8,131 nt of DNA from Eubacteriales Family XIII. Incertae Sedis bacterium (GTDB lineage Bacteria > Bacillota_A > Clostridia > Peptostreptococcales > Anaerovoracaceae). Positions 1 through 6,044 of this stretch are shown piece after piece. The stretch's first letter is position 1; the number at the start of each line of letters is the position of its first letter. Where the stretch lies: NCBI GenBank assembly GCA_031278145.1, contig JAITLA010000050.1, positions 1 through 8,131 of the forward strand, in the 5' to 3' direction. A program made the translations under genes and the position numbers. Below the pieces are notes generated by a model, which saw nothing but the letters and a program-made list of their open reading frames with translations, was not told the DNA's origin and ran no database searches.

Positions 1-976
1 CAATATCGTCGATGTTCAAATCCTGAATCCGCTTGCCGTCGGGCATACCGCCGGGAGAAACAATTTCAAGGCGGTCGTCGTACATATCGACGTGAATTTC
101 GCTGCCTCGGATCATATAGTCGCGGTGGACGAGCGCATTGACCAGAGCCTCGTGGACGGCCTCGGGTGGATAGTCGGGCATCTCTATTCTTCCGGCGCCG
201 GTCTTTCTCCATTTGACCGACGAGTTATGGCGCACGAATTTCAGCGAATCCGTGAGTAACGATATTGCATTGTTCCGGAATTCGTCGCTGTCGAGCGCAT
301 CCACATAAAGTCCGCCTTTCTTCAGCCCGTTCCAGCGGGTGCAGAATACCTGTGACTGATACACAGGGCATTGGTCGGCGAACAATGCGCCGACGAAAGC
401 CAATGTGTCATCCCCGGTCAGCATTCCAAACGAGTGGTAATCCTTTGGTTTATCAATGGCGAGGTTTGTCTTTTGTTTGTATGTTGCCTCGAACAGCGTA
501 TAGCTGTAGTCCGAGAACCGATACTTCGTTTCAAGCGCGTCGAATGTTCGGTGAAGCCCTTTCAGCAAGAGTTCATTGAGAACGGCGGCCGGGGCCGGCA
601 CGGATTCGTTGCCGATTCGATAGTAGGCCGTTTTATTGCCGTCACCCGTGTAATAGTAAGGCGTGTTTGCTCCGCCGGAAATTTGTACGCGAAGGATGTT
701 CTTTCCATCCGCATGAAGCGGTTCGAGTACGATGTTTTTAAGGGCGGGTTCGATGCGCGTCTTAACGAGTTCGCTGACTTTTTCGGCAGCCTGTTGCGGC
801 TTGTCAAGCCCGACGGCAACTCCGTCGTTGGACACGCCAAAGTAAAGACTGCCGCCAACACCGTTGGCGAATGCGCTCACGGTCTTCAGCCAACTGCGTG
901 GCTTGTTGAATTCGGCAGCGGATTTGAACTCATATTCGGTTGCCTCCGCAAGGAGAAGCCGGTTAAGGGTCGGCAT
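1..976 (-). CDS. AlbA_2 (Schlafen-type) / RecG-like GHKL domain protein, 3' end cut off by window edge
   Basis: The reverse strand is open from an ATG at 976 to the window edge, giving 325 codons with no stop. Residues about 8-125 read as an AlbA_2 (Schlafen AAA_4) putative nucleic-acid-binding domain: EYEFK at 14-18, then AFANGVGGSLYFGVSNDG at 35-52. Residues about 270-315 match the GHKL-ATPase-like C-terminal part of RecG-related transcriptional regulators, with EALVNALVHRDY at 276-287 and DDRLEIVSPGG at 300-310. The start is fixed by AAGGTGAA at 981-988, four bases upstream; a GTG three codons earlier overlaps that site and is less likely. Proteins of this architecture are usually annotated as putative DNA-binding or ATP-dependent helicase-like proteins. 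Many occur in accessory or defence neighbourhoods, but their biochemical role is generally unknown, so I assign none. The missing part would be the remainder of the GHKL region and probably a C-terminal winged-helix domain. Confidence 0.85.
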   Translation of the reverse strand, partial: MPTLNRLLLAEATEYEFKSAAEFNKPRSWLKTVSAFANGVGGSLYFGVSNDGVAVGLDKPQQAAEKVSELVKTRIEPALKNIVLEPLHADGKNILRVQISGGANTPYYYTGDGNKTAYYRIGNESVPAPAAVLNELLLKGLHRTFDALETKYRFSDYSYTLFEATYKQKTNLAIDKPKDYHSFGMLTGDDTLAFVGALFADQCPVYQSQVFCTRWNGLKKGGLYVDALDSDEFRNNAISLLTDSLKFVRHNSSVKWRKTGAGRIEMPDYPPEAVHEALVNALVHRDYMIRGSEIHVDMYDDRLEIVSPGGMPDGKRIQDLNIDDI

Positions 977-1076
977 ATTCTTCACCTTATAAATTCCTTT
1001 GCCATTCGAAGTTTTTCATGGCTTGCGGCCGCCATAAAATCACCGTGCAATTCCTTGAAATCCAAACCTTGATGAT

Positions 1077-1105
1077 ACTATACACGATACGAAAGCAAAT
1101 TGCAA
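1077..1105 (-). promoter_or_regulatory. Sigma-70 type promoter for the AlbA_2 gene
   Basis: Read on the minus strand there is a -35 box TTGCAA (1100-1105), a 17-base spacer, and a -10 box TATAGT (1077-1082). The spacing is ideal and five of six -10 bases match consensus. Transcription would begin near 1070, giving a leader of about 95 bases before the ATG at 976. This suggests the AlbA_2 gene is transcribed on its own rather than only by read-through from the HEPN/nucleotidyltransferase pair upstream. Confidence 0.6.
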
Positions 1106-1187
1106 AAAAATTTGATGATTGTCATGCCCATCGTCCTATTTGTCGTATTCGGCGCCGTTATGAGCGCGATTATGGTACGGTTCATGT

Positions 1188-1301
1188 ACACACGGGGACG
1201 GTTCTTTTGTGTATTGGGCAGGCTTGGCACTGTGGCCCGTGCCGGTAAATCGCGCAATTCCAACATTGTATGTGTTACACAAATGAACCGTCCCCATGTG
1301 T
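1188..1301. repeat. REP/MITE-like inverted-repeat element with GGGGACGGTTC arms
   Basis: Two 25-base arms, 1188-1212 and 1277-1301, are reverse complements with only two mismatches. Each carries the core GGGGACGGTTC followed by a T-rich TTTTGTGT or TTTGTGT stretch and bounded by ACACA-type ends. The 64 bases between them contain a further stem, GGCAC at 1226-1230 pairing with GTGCC at 1239-1243, so the whole unit can fold as a long hairpin with a branched head. I recall arms of this type beside REP-associated tyrosine (Y1, IS200-like) transposase genes in many Firmicutes; that link is from memory, not from this window. No transposase is encoded here, so the element would be non-autonomous, moved or left behind by an enzyme elsewhere in the genome. 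Confidence 0.7.
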
Positions 1302-1329
1302 TCTGCGCCCAATGCCGACTTTTTCAGTG

Positions 1330-1349
1330 GCCCCCGCTTCGGCCGGGGC
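1330..1349. repeat. GC-rich hairpin with TTCG tetraloop
   Basis: GCCCCCGC (1330-1337) and GCCGGGGC (1342-1349) pair with one C-C mismatch around a TTCG loop (1338-1341). It lies about 80 bases downstream of the nucleotidyltransferase stop codon on the minus strand. No T-run follows it on either strand, so it is not a standard intrinsic terminator. It could end or protect the 3' end of the HEPN/nucleotidyltransferase transcript, or be part of a decayed palindromic repeat. Confidence 0.45.
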
Positions 1350-1428
1350 GTTTCGCTTTGGCGCCGCAACGCTCTGTCCCGCCCCGCATTCGGACAAACG
1401 GATCCTCGATGGCCTTGCCCTGCGCCTT

Positions 1429-1743
1429 CTATGACGCCTTGTAGATGATTTCTCCCGTTTTGACGACATGCTTCGCGAACCCGCTCCCGTCACATGTTTC
1501 ATCGAGCAAATGCGGCTCTATGTCTATGCTGACCTTCCGGGTAAGCCCGCAGAGCATGGAAGCGGTTTCAAGCCAGTCACCGTCAAAACCGTTCAACACG
1601 ACCGCAATGTCTATATCGCTCCATTCATGCGGATGGCCGTTCACATAGGAGCCGAAGAGGATAATCGCATCGGGATGCAATACCTTGCGGACTTCCTCGG
1701 CGTATCTGCCGGCTATTTCCCTAACCGTTGCTTTATCCAACAC
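1429..1743 (-). CDS. Minimal nucleotidyltransferase (MNT), partner of the HEPN protein
   Basis: The 104-residue product is a complete small DNA polymerase-beta-type nucleotidyltransferase. It has G31-S32, ten residues, then D43-I-D45, which is the GSX10DXD signature of the MNT family; D74 in SIDIE is a likely third metal ligand. In characterised MNT/HEPN toxin-antitoxin pairs such as MntA-HepT, the nucleotidyltransferase is the antitoxin and transfers AMP to the HEPN partner. The start is a GTG at 1741-1743, supported by GGAGG at a seven-base spacing. It overlaps the 3' end of the HEPN gene by 31 bases, so the two are surely co-transcribed and probably translationally coupled. Family assignment is strong. 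Its role as an antitoxin is inferred, because the HEPN partner lacks the usual ribonuclease motif; the pair also resembles the less well understood HI0073/HI0074 type. Confidence 0.9.
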   Translation of the reverse strand: MLDKATVREIAGRYAEEVRKVLHPDAIILFGSYVNGHPHEWSDIDIAVVLNGFDGDWLETASMLCGLTRKVSIDIEPHLLDETCDGSGFAKHVVKTGEIIYKAS

Positions 1744-2105
1744 AGGAATTCCTCCGTTTCGCGCAACAGCGCTTTGCAGTAATCGACGGTAAGCGTTTTT
1801 GCAATCCGCTCTTTGTATTCGGGATAGCGCGCTTCGATTTGGAGTGGGGCCAACCTGTCGATCAGCGCAAGCTGTCCAACCGTAAAAGCGTCGAAGACAC
1901 CGCCGCGCACAGCCAACTTTTGCAAGTCGTGTGTCCTTGGCGGTATTTCGTCGACCGCATTTGTCACAACCGCCTTCAGAGCCTTTTCCGCCGTCATGTG
2001 GCAGAAAAGGCCCATGTGCAACAGCCTGCCCGCGTTTAGCAACGCCTTCGCGGTCAGCGGATCATCCTCACATAAGTCCAGCCAATAATCAACCTTGTTT
2101 TTCAT
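1713..2105 (-). CDS. HEPN domain protein (PF05168 type), paired with the minimal nucleotidyltransferase
   Basis: The 130-residue, mostly helical product matches the HEPN family: an early DPLTAKALL segment (15-23), HMTAEKALKA (36-45), PPRTHDLQKL (55-64) and ARYPEYKE (92-99), the usual landmarks of the family encoded beside minimal nucleotidyltransferases. The ATG at 2103-2105 is chosen because GAGG lies eight bases upstream; the frame stays open back to an ATG at 2219, but that start would sit upstream of the predicted promoter. HEPN toxins that cut RNA carry an RX4-6H motif near the C-terminus. I see none here: the only nearby Arg/His is R57-T-H59 in the conserved THDL segment. The protein may therefore be a non-nuclease HEPN, acting as a nucleotide- or partner-binding subunit, and a toxin role is uncertain. 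It is the first gene of the two-gene unit. Confidence 0.88.
   Translation of the reverse strand: MKNKVDYWLDLCEDDPLTAKALLNAGRLLHMGLFCHMTAEKALKAVVTNAVDEIPPRTHDLQKLAVRGGVFDAFTVGQLALIDRLAPLQIEARYPEYKERIAKTLTVDYCKALLRETEEFLCWIKQRLGK
1751..1755 (-). promoter_or_regulatory. Ribosome binding site fixing the GTG start of the nucleotidyltransferase
   Basis: A perfect GGAGG on the minus strand sits seven bases before the GTG at 1743. It lies inside the HEPN coding sequence. This favours the GTG over any internal start and explains the 31-base overlap between the genes. Confidence 0.8.
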
Positions 2106-2128
2106 GATGGATACCTCGTGTCCGGTCG

Positions 2129-2144
2129 CTTTCCGCACGGAAAG
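2129..2144. promoter_or_regulatory. Perfect 6-bp inverted repeat in the HEPN leader
   Basis: CTTTCC (2129-2134) and GGAAAG (2139-2144) pair around GCAC. On the minus strand it falls inside the predicted HEPN leader, about a dozen bases before the ribosome binding site, where a bound protein or RNA stem could influence translation. On the plus strand it is followed by TTTTT at 2146-2150, terminator-like, but no plus-strand gene precedes it. Confidence 0.3.
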
Positions 2145-2191
2145 AGTTTTTACATGCGGCAAGGCTTGTTTTCCGTCCGTCCGGCAAATTG

Positions 2192-2220
2192 AGTATAGCA
2201 TATATAATTCGACGTGCAAA
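2192..2220 (-). promoter_or_regulatory. Promoter of the HEPN/nucleotidyltransferase pair
   Basis: On the minus strand the -10 box is TATACT (2192-2197), preceded by TGC (2198-2200) so that it is an extended -10. A weak -35 is TTTGCA (2215-2220, 17-base spacer) or TTGCAC (2214-2219, 16-base spacer). Transcription would start near 2185 and leave a leader of about 80 bases before the HEPN ATG. Confidence 0.55.
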
Positions 2221-2305
2221 GAGAAAATTGTCGGAATGAACGAAAAGCATCGCCGGAAGAATCGCTTTGTAACACTTGTTTAACATTATTATACCCGCAG
2301 AGCTA

Positions 2306-2334
2306 TTGAACTTGTCCGGTTTATTATGTACAAT
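2306..2334 (+). promoter_or_regulatory. Promoter of the cdaA-cdaR-glmM(-glmS) operon
   Basis: TTGAAC (2306-2311), a 17-base spacer and TACAAT (2329-2334) form a good housekeeping-type promoter, with an expected start at about 2341-2342. It lies 65 bases upstream of the cdaA start codon. The promoter of the HEPN pair fires in the opposite direction; the two -35 boxes are 86 bases apart. Confidence 0.65.
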
Positions 2335-2342
2335 TAAAAGCA

Positions 2343-2357
2343 GGGCAGTCGCTGCCC
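2343..2357 (+). promoter_or_regulatory. Hairpin at the 5' end of the cdaA transcript
   Basis: GGGCAG (2343-2348) and CTGCCC (2352-2357) form a perfect six-pair GC-rich stem with a TCG loop. It begins one to two bases after the predicted transcription start, where such stems are known to slow 5'-end RNA decay. There is no T-run after it, so it is not a terminator. Confidence 0.45.
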
Positions 2358-2398
2358 GACTTCCATCATAAAAACGGCGTGCAGACGGGTTTGAAGCA

Positions 2399-3262
2399 GT
2401 GGCAGAATCGATTTCGGCTTTCTTCCAAAACATCATATCGAGCATCGGCGTAACGGACGTCATAGACGTCGCAATCGTCACCTTTGTGGTCTATAAGGTA
2501 TTGGGTTTCATACGGGAAACGCGCGCGGAGCAGCTGATCAAGGGGCTTTTGATACTGCTTATCGCCGCCTTCCTCTCCGGACCCGACCTGATGAAGCTGA
2601 ATACGCTCAACTGGATACTGCGCGGCGCCATGCAGTTTGGCGTGATCGCGCTCGTGATCGTGTTCCAGCCGGAGCTCAGGCGAGGCCTTGAATACGTCGG
2701 TCGCAGCAAATTCATAAGACCGCAGTTCGCGCACCTCGACAAGGACAAGGCAAAGGCCATTGCCGCTTCCATCGTGAAGGCGGTGGATTTTTTTTCTGCG
2801 AGCAAAACCGGCGCGCTGATCATACTCGAACGCGAGATCACGCTGACGGACGTCGCGGAGTCGGGCGTGCTTCTGAACTGCGACATCTCCACGGAGCTTT
2901 TGAAGAATCTATTCTACGAGGGCGCGCCCCTGCACGACGGCGCGGCGATTGTTCGTGACGCGAAATTATACGCTGCGGGTTGCGTATTGCCACTGACCGA
3001 GGACAAGGATCTGTCGATGGATCTCGGCACGCGGCACAGGGCCGGCATCGGCATAACGGAGCATTCCGACGCGATTGCGCTGATCGTTTCCGAGGAGTCC
3101 GGCATCATCTCCATGGCCGTGGACGGGAAGCTGACGCGCTTTCTCGATATAAAGAGCGTCGAAAAGACGCTGTTGAATCTGTTTTTGTCCCCGACGGCCG
3201 AAACGAGCCTGCTCGGGCTGTTGCGCAGCATCTTCGGGAGGAAGAGCGATGCTGAAGAGTAA
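2399..3262 (+). CDS. cdaA: Diadenylate cyclase CdaA (cyclic di-AMP synthase)
   Basis: This membrane enzyme joins two ATP molecules into cyclic di-AMP, the second messenger that controls potassium and osmolyte balance and cell wall integrity in Firmicutes. The 287-residue product has three hydrophobic helices (about 20-38, 48-60, 75-90), the FQPELRRGLE signature (89-98), and a DAC domain from about 105 to 270 with the catalytic D180-G181-A182 and R212-H213-R214 motifs. The length is usual for CdaA. The GTG at 2399 is the only plausible start: a stop at 2369-2371 closes the frame upstream, no other start codon lies between, and the next in-frame ATG falls after the first membrane helix. It has no clear Shine-Dalgarno sequence, which is unusual in this window and suggests low or regulated translation. 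Its 3' end overlaps cdaR by 14 bases. Confidence 0.96.
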   Translation: MAESISAFFQNIISSIGVTDVIDVAIVTFVVYKVLGFIRETRAEQLIKGLLILLIAAFLSGPDLMKLNTLNWILRGAMQFGVIALVIVFQPELRRGLEYVGRSKFIRPQFAHLDKDKAKAIAASIVKAVDFFSASKTGALIILEREITLTDVAESGVLLNCDISTELLKNLFYEGAPLHDGAAIVRDAKLYAAGCVLPLTEDKDLSMDLGTRHRAGIGITEHSDAIALIVSEESGIISMAVDGKLTRFLDIKSVEKTLLNLFLSPTAETSLLGLLRSIFGRKSDAEE

Positions 3263-4613
3263 CACCCTGAACAAAATCATAGCCGTCGCGGTCGCCTTGA
3301 CGCTGTGGGCCTACGTCATCACGAACGAGAGCCCGATGCAGACCAAGGTCATTCGCGGCATTCCCGTGCAGTTTACGAATTTGGACACGCTCACCGCCGT
3401 CAATCTGACCGTCGCGAACGACATCACATACAGCGTGGATGTTACCGTTGAGGGGAAGCGCATGGACATATCCAAGCTTACGGTGGAGGATTTCACCGCC
3501 TTTGTGGATCTGTCCGGCGGCCGGCAGCAGGGGGAACGGAGTTTTTCCGTCAATGTGAGCGGCCCCGGCAACGTCAGCGTATTGGAGAAGCGTCCGCCGC
3601 GGCTCACGCTCTTCGTGGAGGATATGGTCAGCGTCAGCAAGCCCGTCCGCATCGAGTATACGGAAGCCTTCCCCGAGGACAAGGAGCCCGGCTTCATCTC
3701 GATGTTCCCGGAGAGCATCGAGGTGACGGGGGCGAAATCGCAGATCGACAGCGTGGATTACATAAGGGTGCTGCTGGAGAGCGGCGCGCTCGACGGCACG
3801 CAGAAATCCTTCGTCGCGGCCGCCGAGCTCGTGGATCGCGACGGCGCGCCCGTGGAGGCGCCCTTGCGCCTGTCCCACGCCAACGTCGAGGTCCGCGCCA
3901 TGCTCTGCAGCGTTCGCGAGGCGCCGCTCGTCGTGGAGATCGTCGGGGAGGCGCCCTCCAACCTCGAGGTGACGGATATGCGGATTCCGGACCGCATGCG
4001 CATCAAGGGCTCGGAGCTCGCGCTCGCGCAGGTGGGCACGCTGACGGCGACGCCCATAGACATCAGCAAGATCGACGTCACCTCCCGCATACCGCTCGAC
4101 GTCAAGCTGCCCGCCGGCGTGGAGCCGGCCGACGACGCCAAGGACATCGGCGTCGCCGTTACGATTAAAGGAATCGAAACAAAAGAATTCCGGTACGCGT
4201 CAAACGAGGTGTTGACGGAGGGTCTTGCGGAAGGCTACCGCGCCTACGTGACCGACGGTGACGTCACGGTTTCCGTATCGGGGACGGAGAGCGTGATGGC
4301 GGGGCTCACGAAGGAGGACATCACGCCCTATGTGGATCTGTCCGAGATCGATCCCTTCGTGATCGGCCCGGAATTGCCGCTCGCGCCGCAGCCCGTGCGC
4401 CTGCGCTACGAAAAGGCCTTGCGCAAGGCCGAGGTTCTGCCGGAATTTCTGAATCTGAACGTCGTGCCGAACCCGCCGGAGGAAAGCGCCGCATCCGAAG
4501 GCCTGACGCCCGAGGACCGGACGTCCGAGGCGCCGCCGCCCGAGGATCGGGCTCCGGACGATACCGAAGCCGCGGACGGGGAGGGCGCGAACGCGCGGGA
4601 CGAGAACGGATAA
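3249..4613 (+). CDS. cdaR: YbbR-domain protein CdaR, regulator of CdaA
   Basis: CdaR is the membrane-anchored, extracytoplasmic partner that binds CdaA and modulates cyclic di-AMP synthesis. The 454-residue product starts with one membrane helix (about 9-25) after the short positive MLKSNTLNK, followed by four degenerate YbbR beta-rich repeats at about 31-124, 127-218, 222-308 and 310-405. Segments such as DFTAFVDLSG (81-90) and DITPYVDLSE (357-366) recur in matching repeat positions. The last 45 or so residues are acidic and proline-rich, with a repeated PPEDR/TPEDR unit, probably a disordered tail outside the membrane. GGAGG at 3237-3241, seven bases before the ATG, lies inside cdaA, and the start overlaps cdaA by 14 bases, indicating coupled translation. 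Assignment rests on the YbbR pattern plus this gene order and is secure. Confidence 0.94.
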   Translation: MLKSNTLNKIIAVAVALTLWAYVITNESPMQTKVIRGIPVQFTNLDTLTAVNLTVANDITYSVDVTVEGKRMDISKLTVEDFTAFVDLSGGRQQGERSFSVNVSGPGNVSVLEKRPPRLTLFVEDMVSVSKPVRIEYTEAFPEDKEPGFISMFPESIEVTGAKSQIDSVDYIRVLLESGALDGTQKSFVAAAELVDRDGAPVEAPLRLSHANVEVRAMLCSVREAPLVVEIVGEAPSNLEVTDMRIPDRMRIKGSELALAQVGTLTATPIDISKIDVTSRIPLDVKLPAGVEPADDAKDIGVAVTIKGIETKEFRYASNEVLTEGLAEGYRAYVTDGDVTVSVSGTESVMAGLTKEDITPYVDLSEIDPFVIGPELPLAPQPVRLRYEKALRKAEVLPEFLNLNVVPNPPEESAASEGLTPEDRTSEAPPPEDRAPDDTEAADGEGANARDENG

Positions 4614-4615
4614 GG

Positions 4616-4620
4616 GGAGG
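4616..4620 (+). promoter_or_regulatory. Ribosome binding site fixing the TTG start of glmM
   Basis: GGAGG lies within GGGGAGGG just after the cdaR stop codon and five bases before the TTG at 4626. The N-terminus it gives, SRLFGTDGVRG, is what the GlmM family shows. No ATG or GTG gives a fuller protein. Confidence 0.8.
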
Positions 4621-4625
4621 GATAC

Positions 4626-5978
4626 TTGAGCAGACTATTCGGTACGGACGGCGTGCGAGGCGTGGCAAACACCGAGCTGACGGCGGAGCTCGCGTTCAAG
4701 CTCGGCGCGGCGAGCGTTCGCGCGCTCAGCCGGGAGCGGGAACGTCCCGTGTTTCTCATCGGCAAGGACACGCGCATCTCGGGCGACATGCTGGAGGACG
4801 CGATCTGCGCGGGCATACTCTCCATGGGCGGCGACGTCGTGAAGACGGGCGTCCTGCCGACGCCGGCAATCGCGTATCTGGTCAGGCGGCGTGGGGCGGA
4901 CGCGGGGGTCGTCATCTCCGCCTCGCACAATCCCTTCGAGTACAACGGCATCAAATTTTTCAACGGCGCGGGCTTCAAGCTCGATGACGCCATCGAGGAT
5001 GAAATAGAGCGCGCCGTCCTGTCGTGCGACGCCGGCGGGGGCGACCGGGTCTGCGGCGCCGGGCTCGGCAGGCGCACGGAAAGCGCTTCGGATGCCCTGC
5101 GCGGCTACGCGGATTTTCTGAAGGGCGCCGCCTGCGTTCCCCTGCGCGGCATGAAGCTCGTCGTGGATTGCGCGAACGGCGCGGCGCGCGAGGCCGCAGC
5201 CTTGGTGTTCGGCGAGCTCGGCGCGGATCTGACGCTGATCGGCGATAAGCCCGACGGCTTGAATATCAACGACGGCTGCGGATCCACGCGGCCCGAGGGG
5301 CTGCAGAGGCGCGTCACGGAGCTCGGCGCGGACCTCGGCCTCGCCTTCGACGGCGACGCCGACCGGCTGATCGCGGTGGACGAGAAGGGCCGGCTCATGG
5401 ACGGCGACCGCATCCTGTACATCTGCGCCGCCATGCTGCGGGCGCGCGGCGCGCTGCCCGCAGCGCTCGTCACCGCCACGGTGATGAGCAACATAGGGCT
5501 CAAGAAGGCGCTTGAGCGCATCGGCTGCAGGCTGCAGCTGACCGCGGTCGGCGACCGCTGCGTGCTCGAACGGATGCTGCATACGGGAAGCGTCCTCGGC
5601 GGGGAGCAGTCCGGCCACATCATATTCCTGGAGCACAGCACGACGGGCGACGGCATCTTGGCCGCGCTGCAGCTGATCGGGGCCATCGTTCGCTCCGGGA
5701 AGAGGCCCTCGGAGCTGGCGGACCTCGTGACGATCTATCCGCAGGTCCTGAGAAACGCCGCCGTCAGAAACGAGAACAAGAGCCTTTACTCCGCAGACGA
5801 CGCGATCCGCGCGGAGATAGAGAGAATCGAAACGCTCATGGCGGACGAGGGGCGCGTGCTGATAAGGCCCTCGGGCACGGAACCCCTCGTGCGCGTGATG
5901 ATAGAGGGCGGCGATCCGGCGCGGATCGCGCGGATGGCGGATGATCTGGCGGAGATGATAGCCACCCGCTTCGGCTGA
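4626..5978 (+). CDS. glmM: Phosphoglucosamine mutase GlmM
   Basis: GlmM converts glucosamine-6-phosphate to glucosamine-1-phosphate in the cytoplasm, on the route to UDP-N-acetylglucosamine for peptidoglycan. All four active-site elements are present in the 450-residue product: the phosphoserine loop ISASHNP with S100, the metal-binding D242-G-D244-A-D246-R loop, the sugar-binding GGEQSGH (325-331), and the phosphate-binding RPSGTEP (414-420). The length is typical. Translation starts at a TTG, 12 bases after cdaR. GlmM is also known to bind and inhibit CdaA in Bacillus, Listeria, Lactococcus and others, so its place directly behind cdaA-cdaR ties wall precursor supply to cyclic di-AMP level. 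Catalytic assignment is near certain; regulation of CdaA in this organism is inferred from family knowledge. Confidence 0.97.
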   Translation: MSRLFGTDGVRGVANTELTAELAFKLGAASVRALSRERERPVFLIGKDTRISGDMLEDAICAGILSMGGDVVKTGVLPTPAIAYLVRRRGADAGVVISASHNPFEYNGIKFFNGAGFKLDDAIEDEIERAVLSCDAGGGDRVCGAGLGRRTESASDALRGYADFLKGAACVPLRGMKLVVDCANGAAREAAALVFGELGADLTLIGDKPDGLNINDGCGSTRPEGLQRRVTELGADLGLAFDGDADRLIAVDEKGRLMDGDRILYICAAMLRARGALPAALVTATVMSNIGLKKALERIGCRLQLTAVGDRCVLERMLHTGSVLGGEQSGHIIFLEHSTTGDGILAALQLIGAIVRSGKRPSELADLVTIYPQVLRNAAVRNENKSLYSADDAIRAEIERIETLMADEGRVLIRPSGTEPLVRVMIEGGDPARIARMADDLAEMIATRFG

Positions 5979-6044
5979 GAGGCGGCTGCGCAAACGGGCG
6001 AAAATAGCGTGGTGGGTGAGTGGTAACCAACAAAGGAGTTTGCA

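Larger units (their letters stand above)
1106..1428. other. Gene-free spacer between the AlbA_2 gene promoter and the nucleotidyltransferase gene
   Basis: About 320 bases hold no gene that I can support. They contain an inverted-repeat element at 1188-1301, a separate hairpin at 1330-1349, and at 1100-1187 a short plus-strand reading frame with a hydrophobic start that runs into the repeat. Open frames crossing this stretch have arginine-rich, low-complexity translations typical of non-coding DNA. The stretch looks like insertion scar or degraded sequence rather than a conserved regulatory region. Confidence 0.6.

Noticed and set aside
371..1072. A 233-codon plus-strand frame at the left end
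   Set aside because: It is antisense to the AlbA_2 gene, whose reverse-strand translation shows clear family motifs along its whole length.
1275..1502. A 75-codon minus-strand frame between the repeat and the nucleotidyltransferase gene
   Set aside because: It is very rich in Arg and Ser with no ribosome binding site or family resemblance, and it overlaps the 3' end of the nucleotidyltransferase gene and the repeat arm.
2129..2150. An intrinsic terminator (stem plus TTTTT) on the plus strand
   Set aside because: No plus-strand gene lies upstream to be terminated, the stem is only six pairs, and it falls in the minus-strand HEPN leader, so I list it only as an inverted repeat.
1713..2219. 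A longer 168-residue version of the HEPN protein starting at 2219
   Set aside because: The extra 38 residues do not resemble the family, the ATG lies upstream of the predicted -10 box, and the ATG at 2105 has a good ribosome binding site and the usual N-terminus.
3105..3878. A 257-codon minus-strand frame opposite the cdaA/cdaR junction
   Set aside because: It is a shadow of cdaA and cdaR, with low-complexity His/Arg/Gly composition and no domain.
5979..6044. A glmS ribozyme in the glmM-glmS gap
   Set aside because: The gap is only 66 bases, far shorter than the ribozyme, and its sequence shows no matching core.
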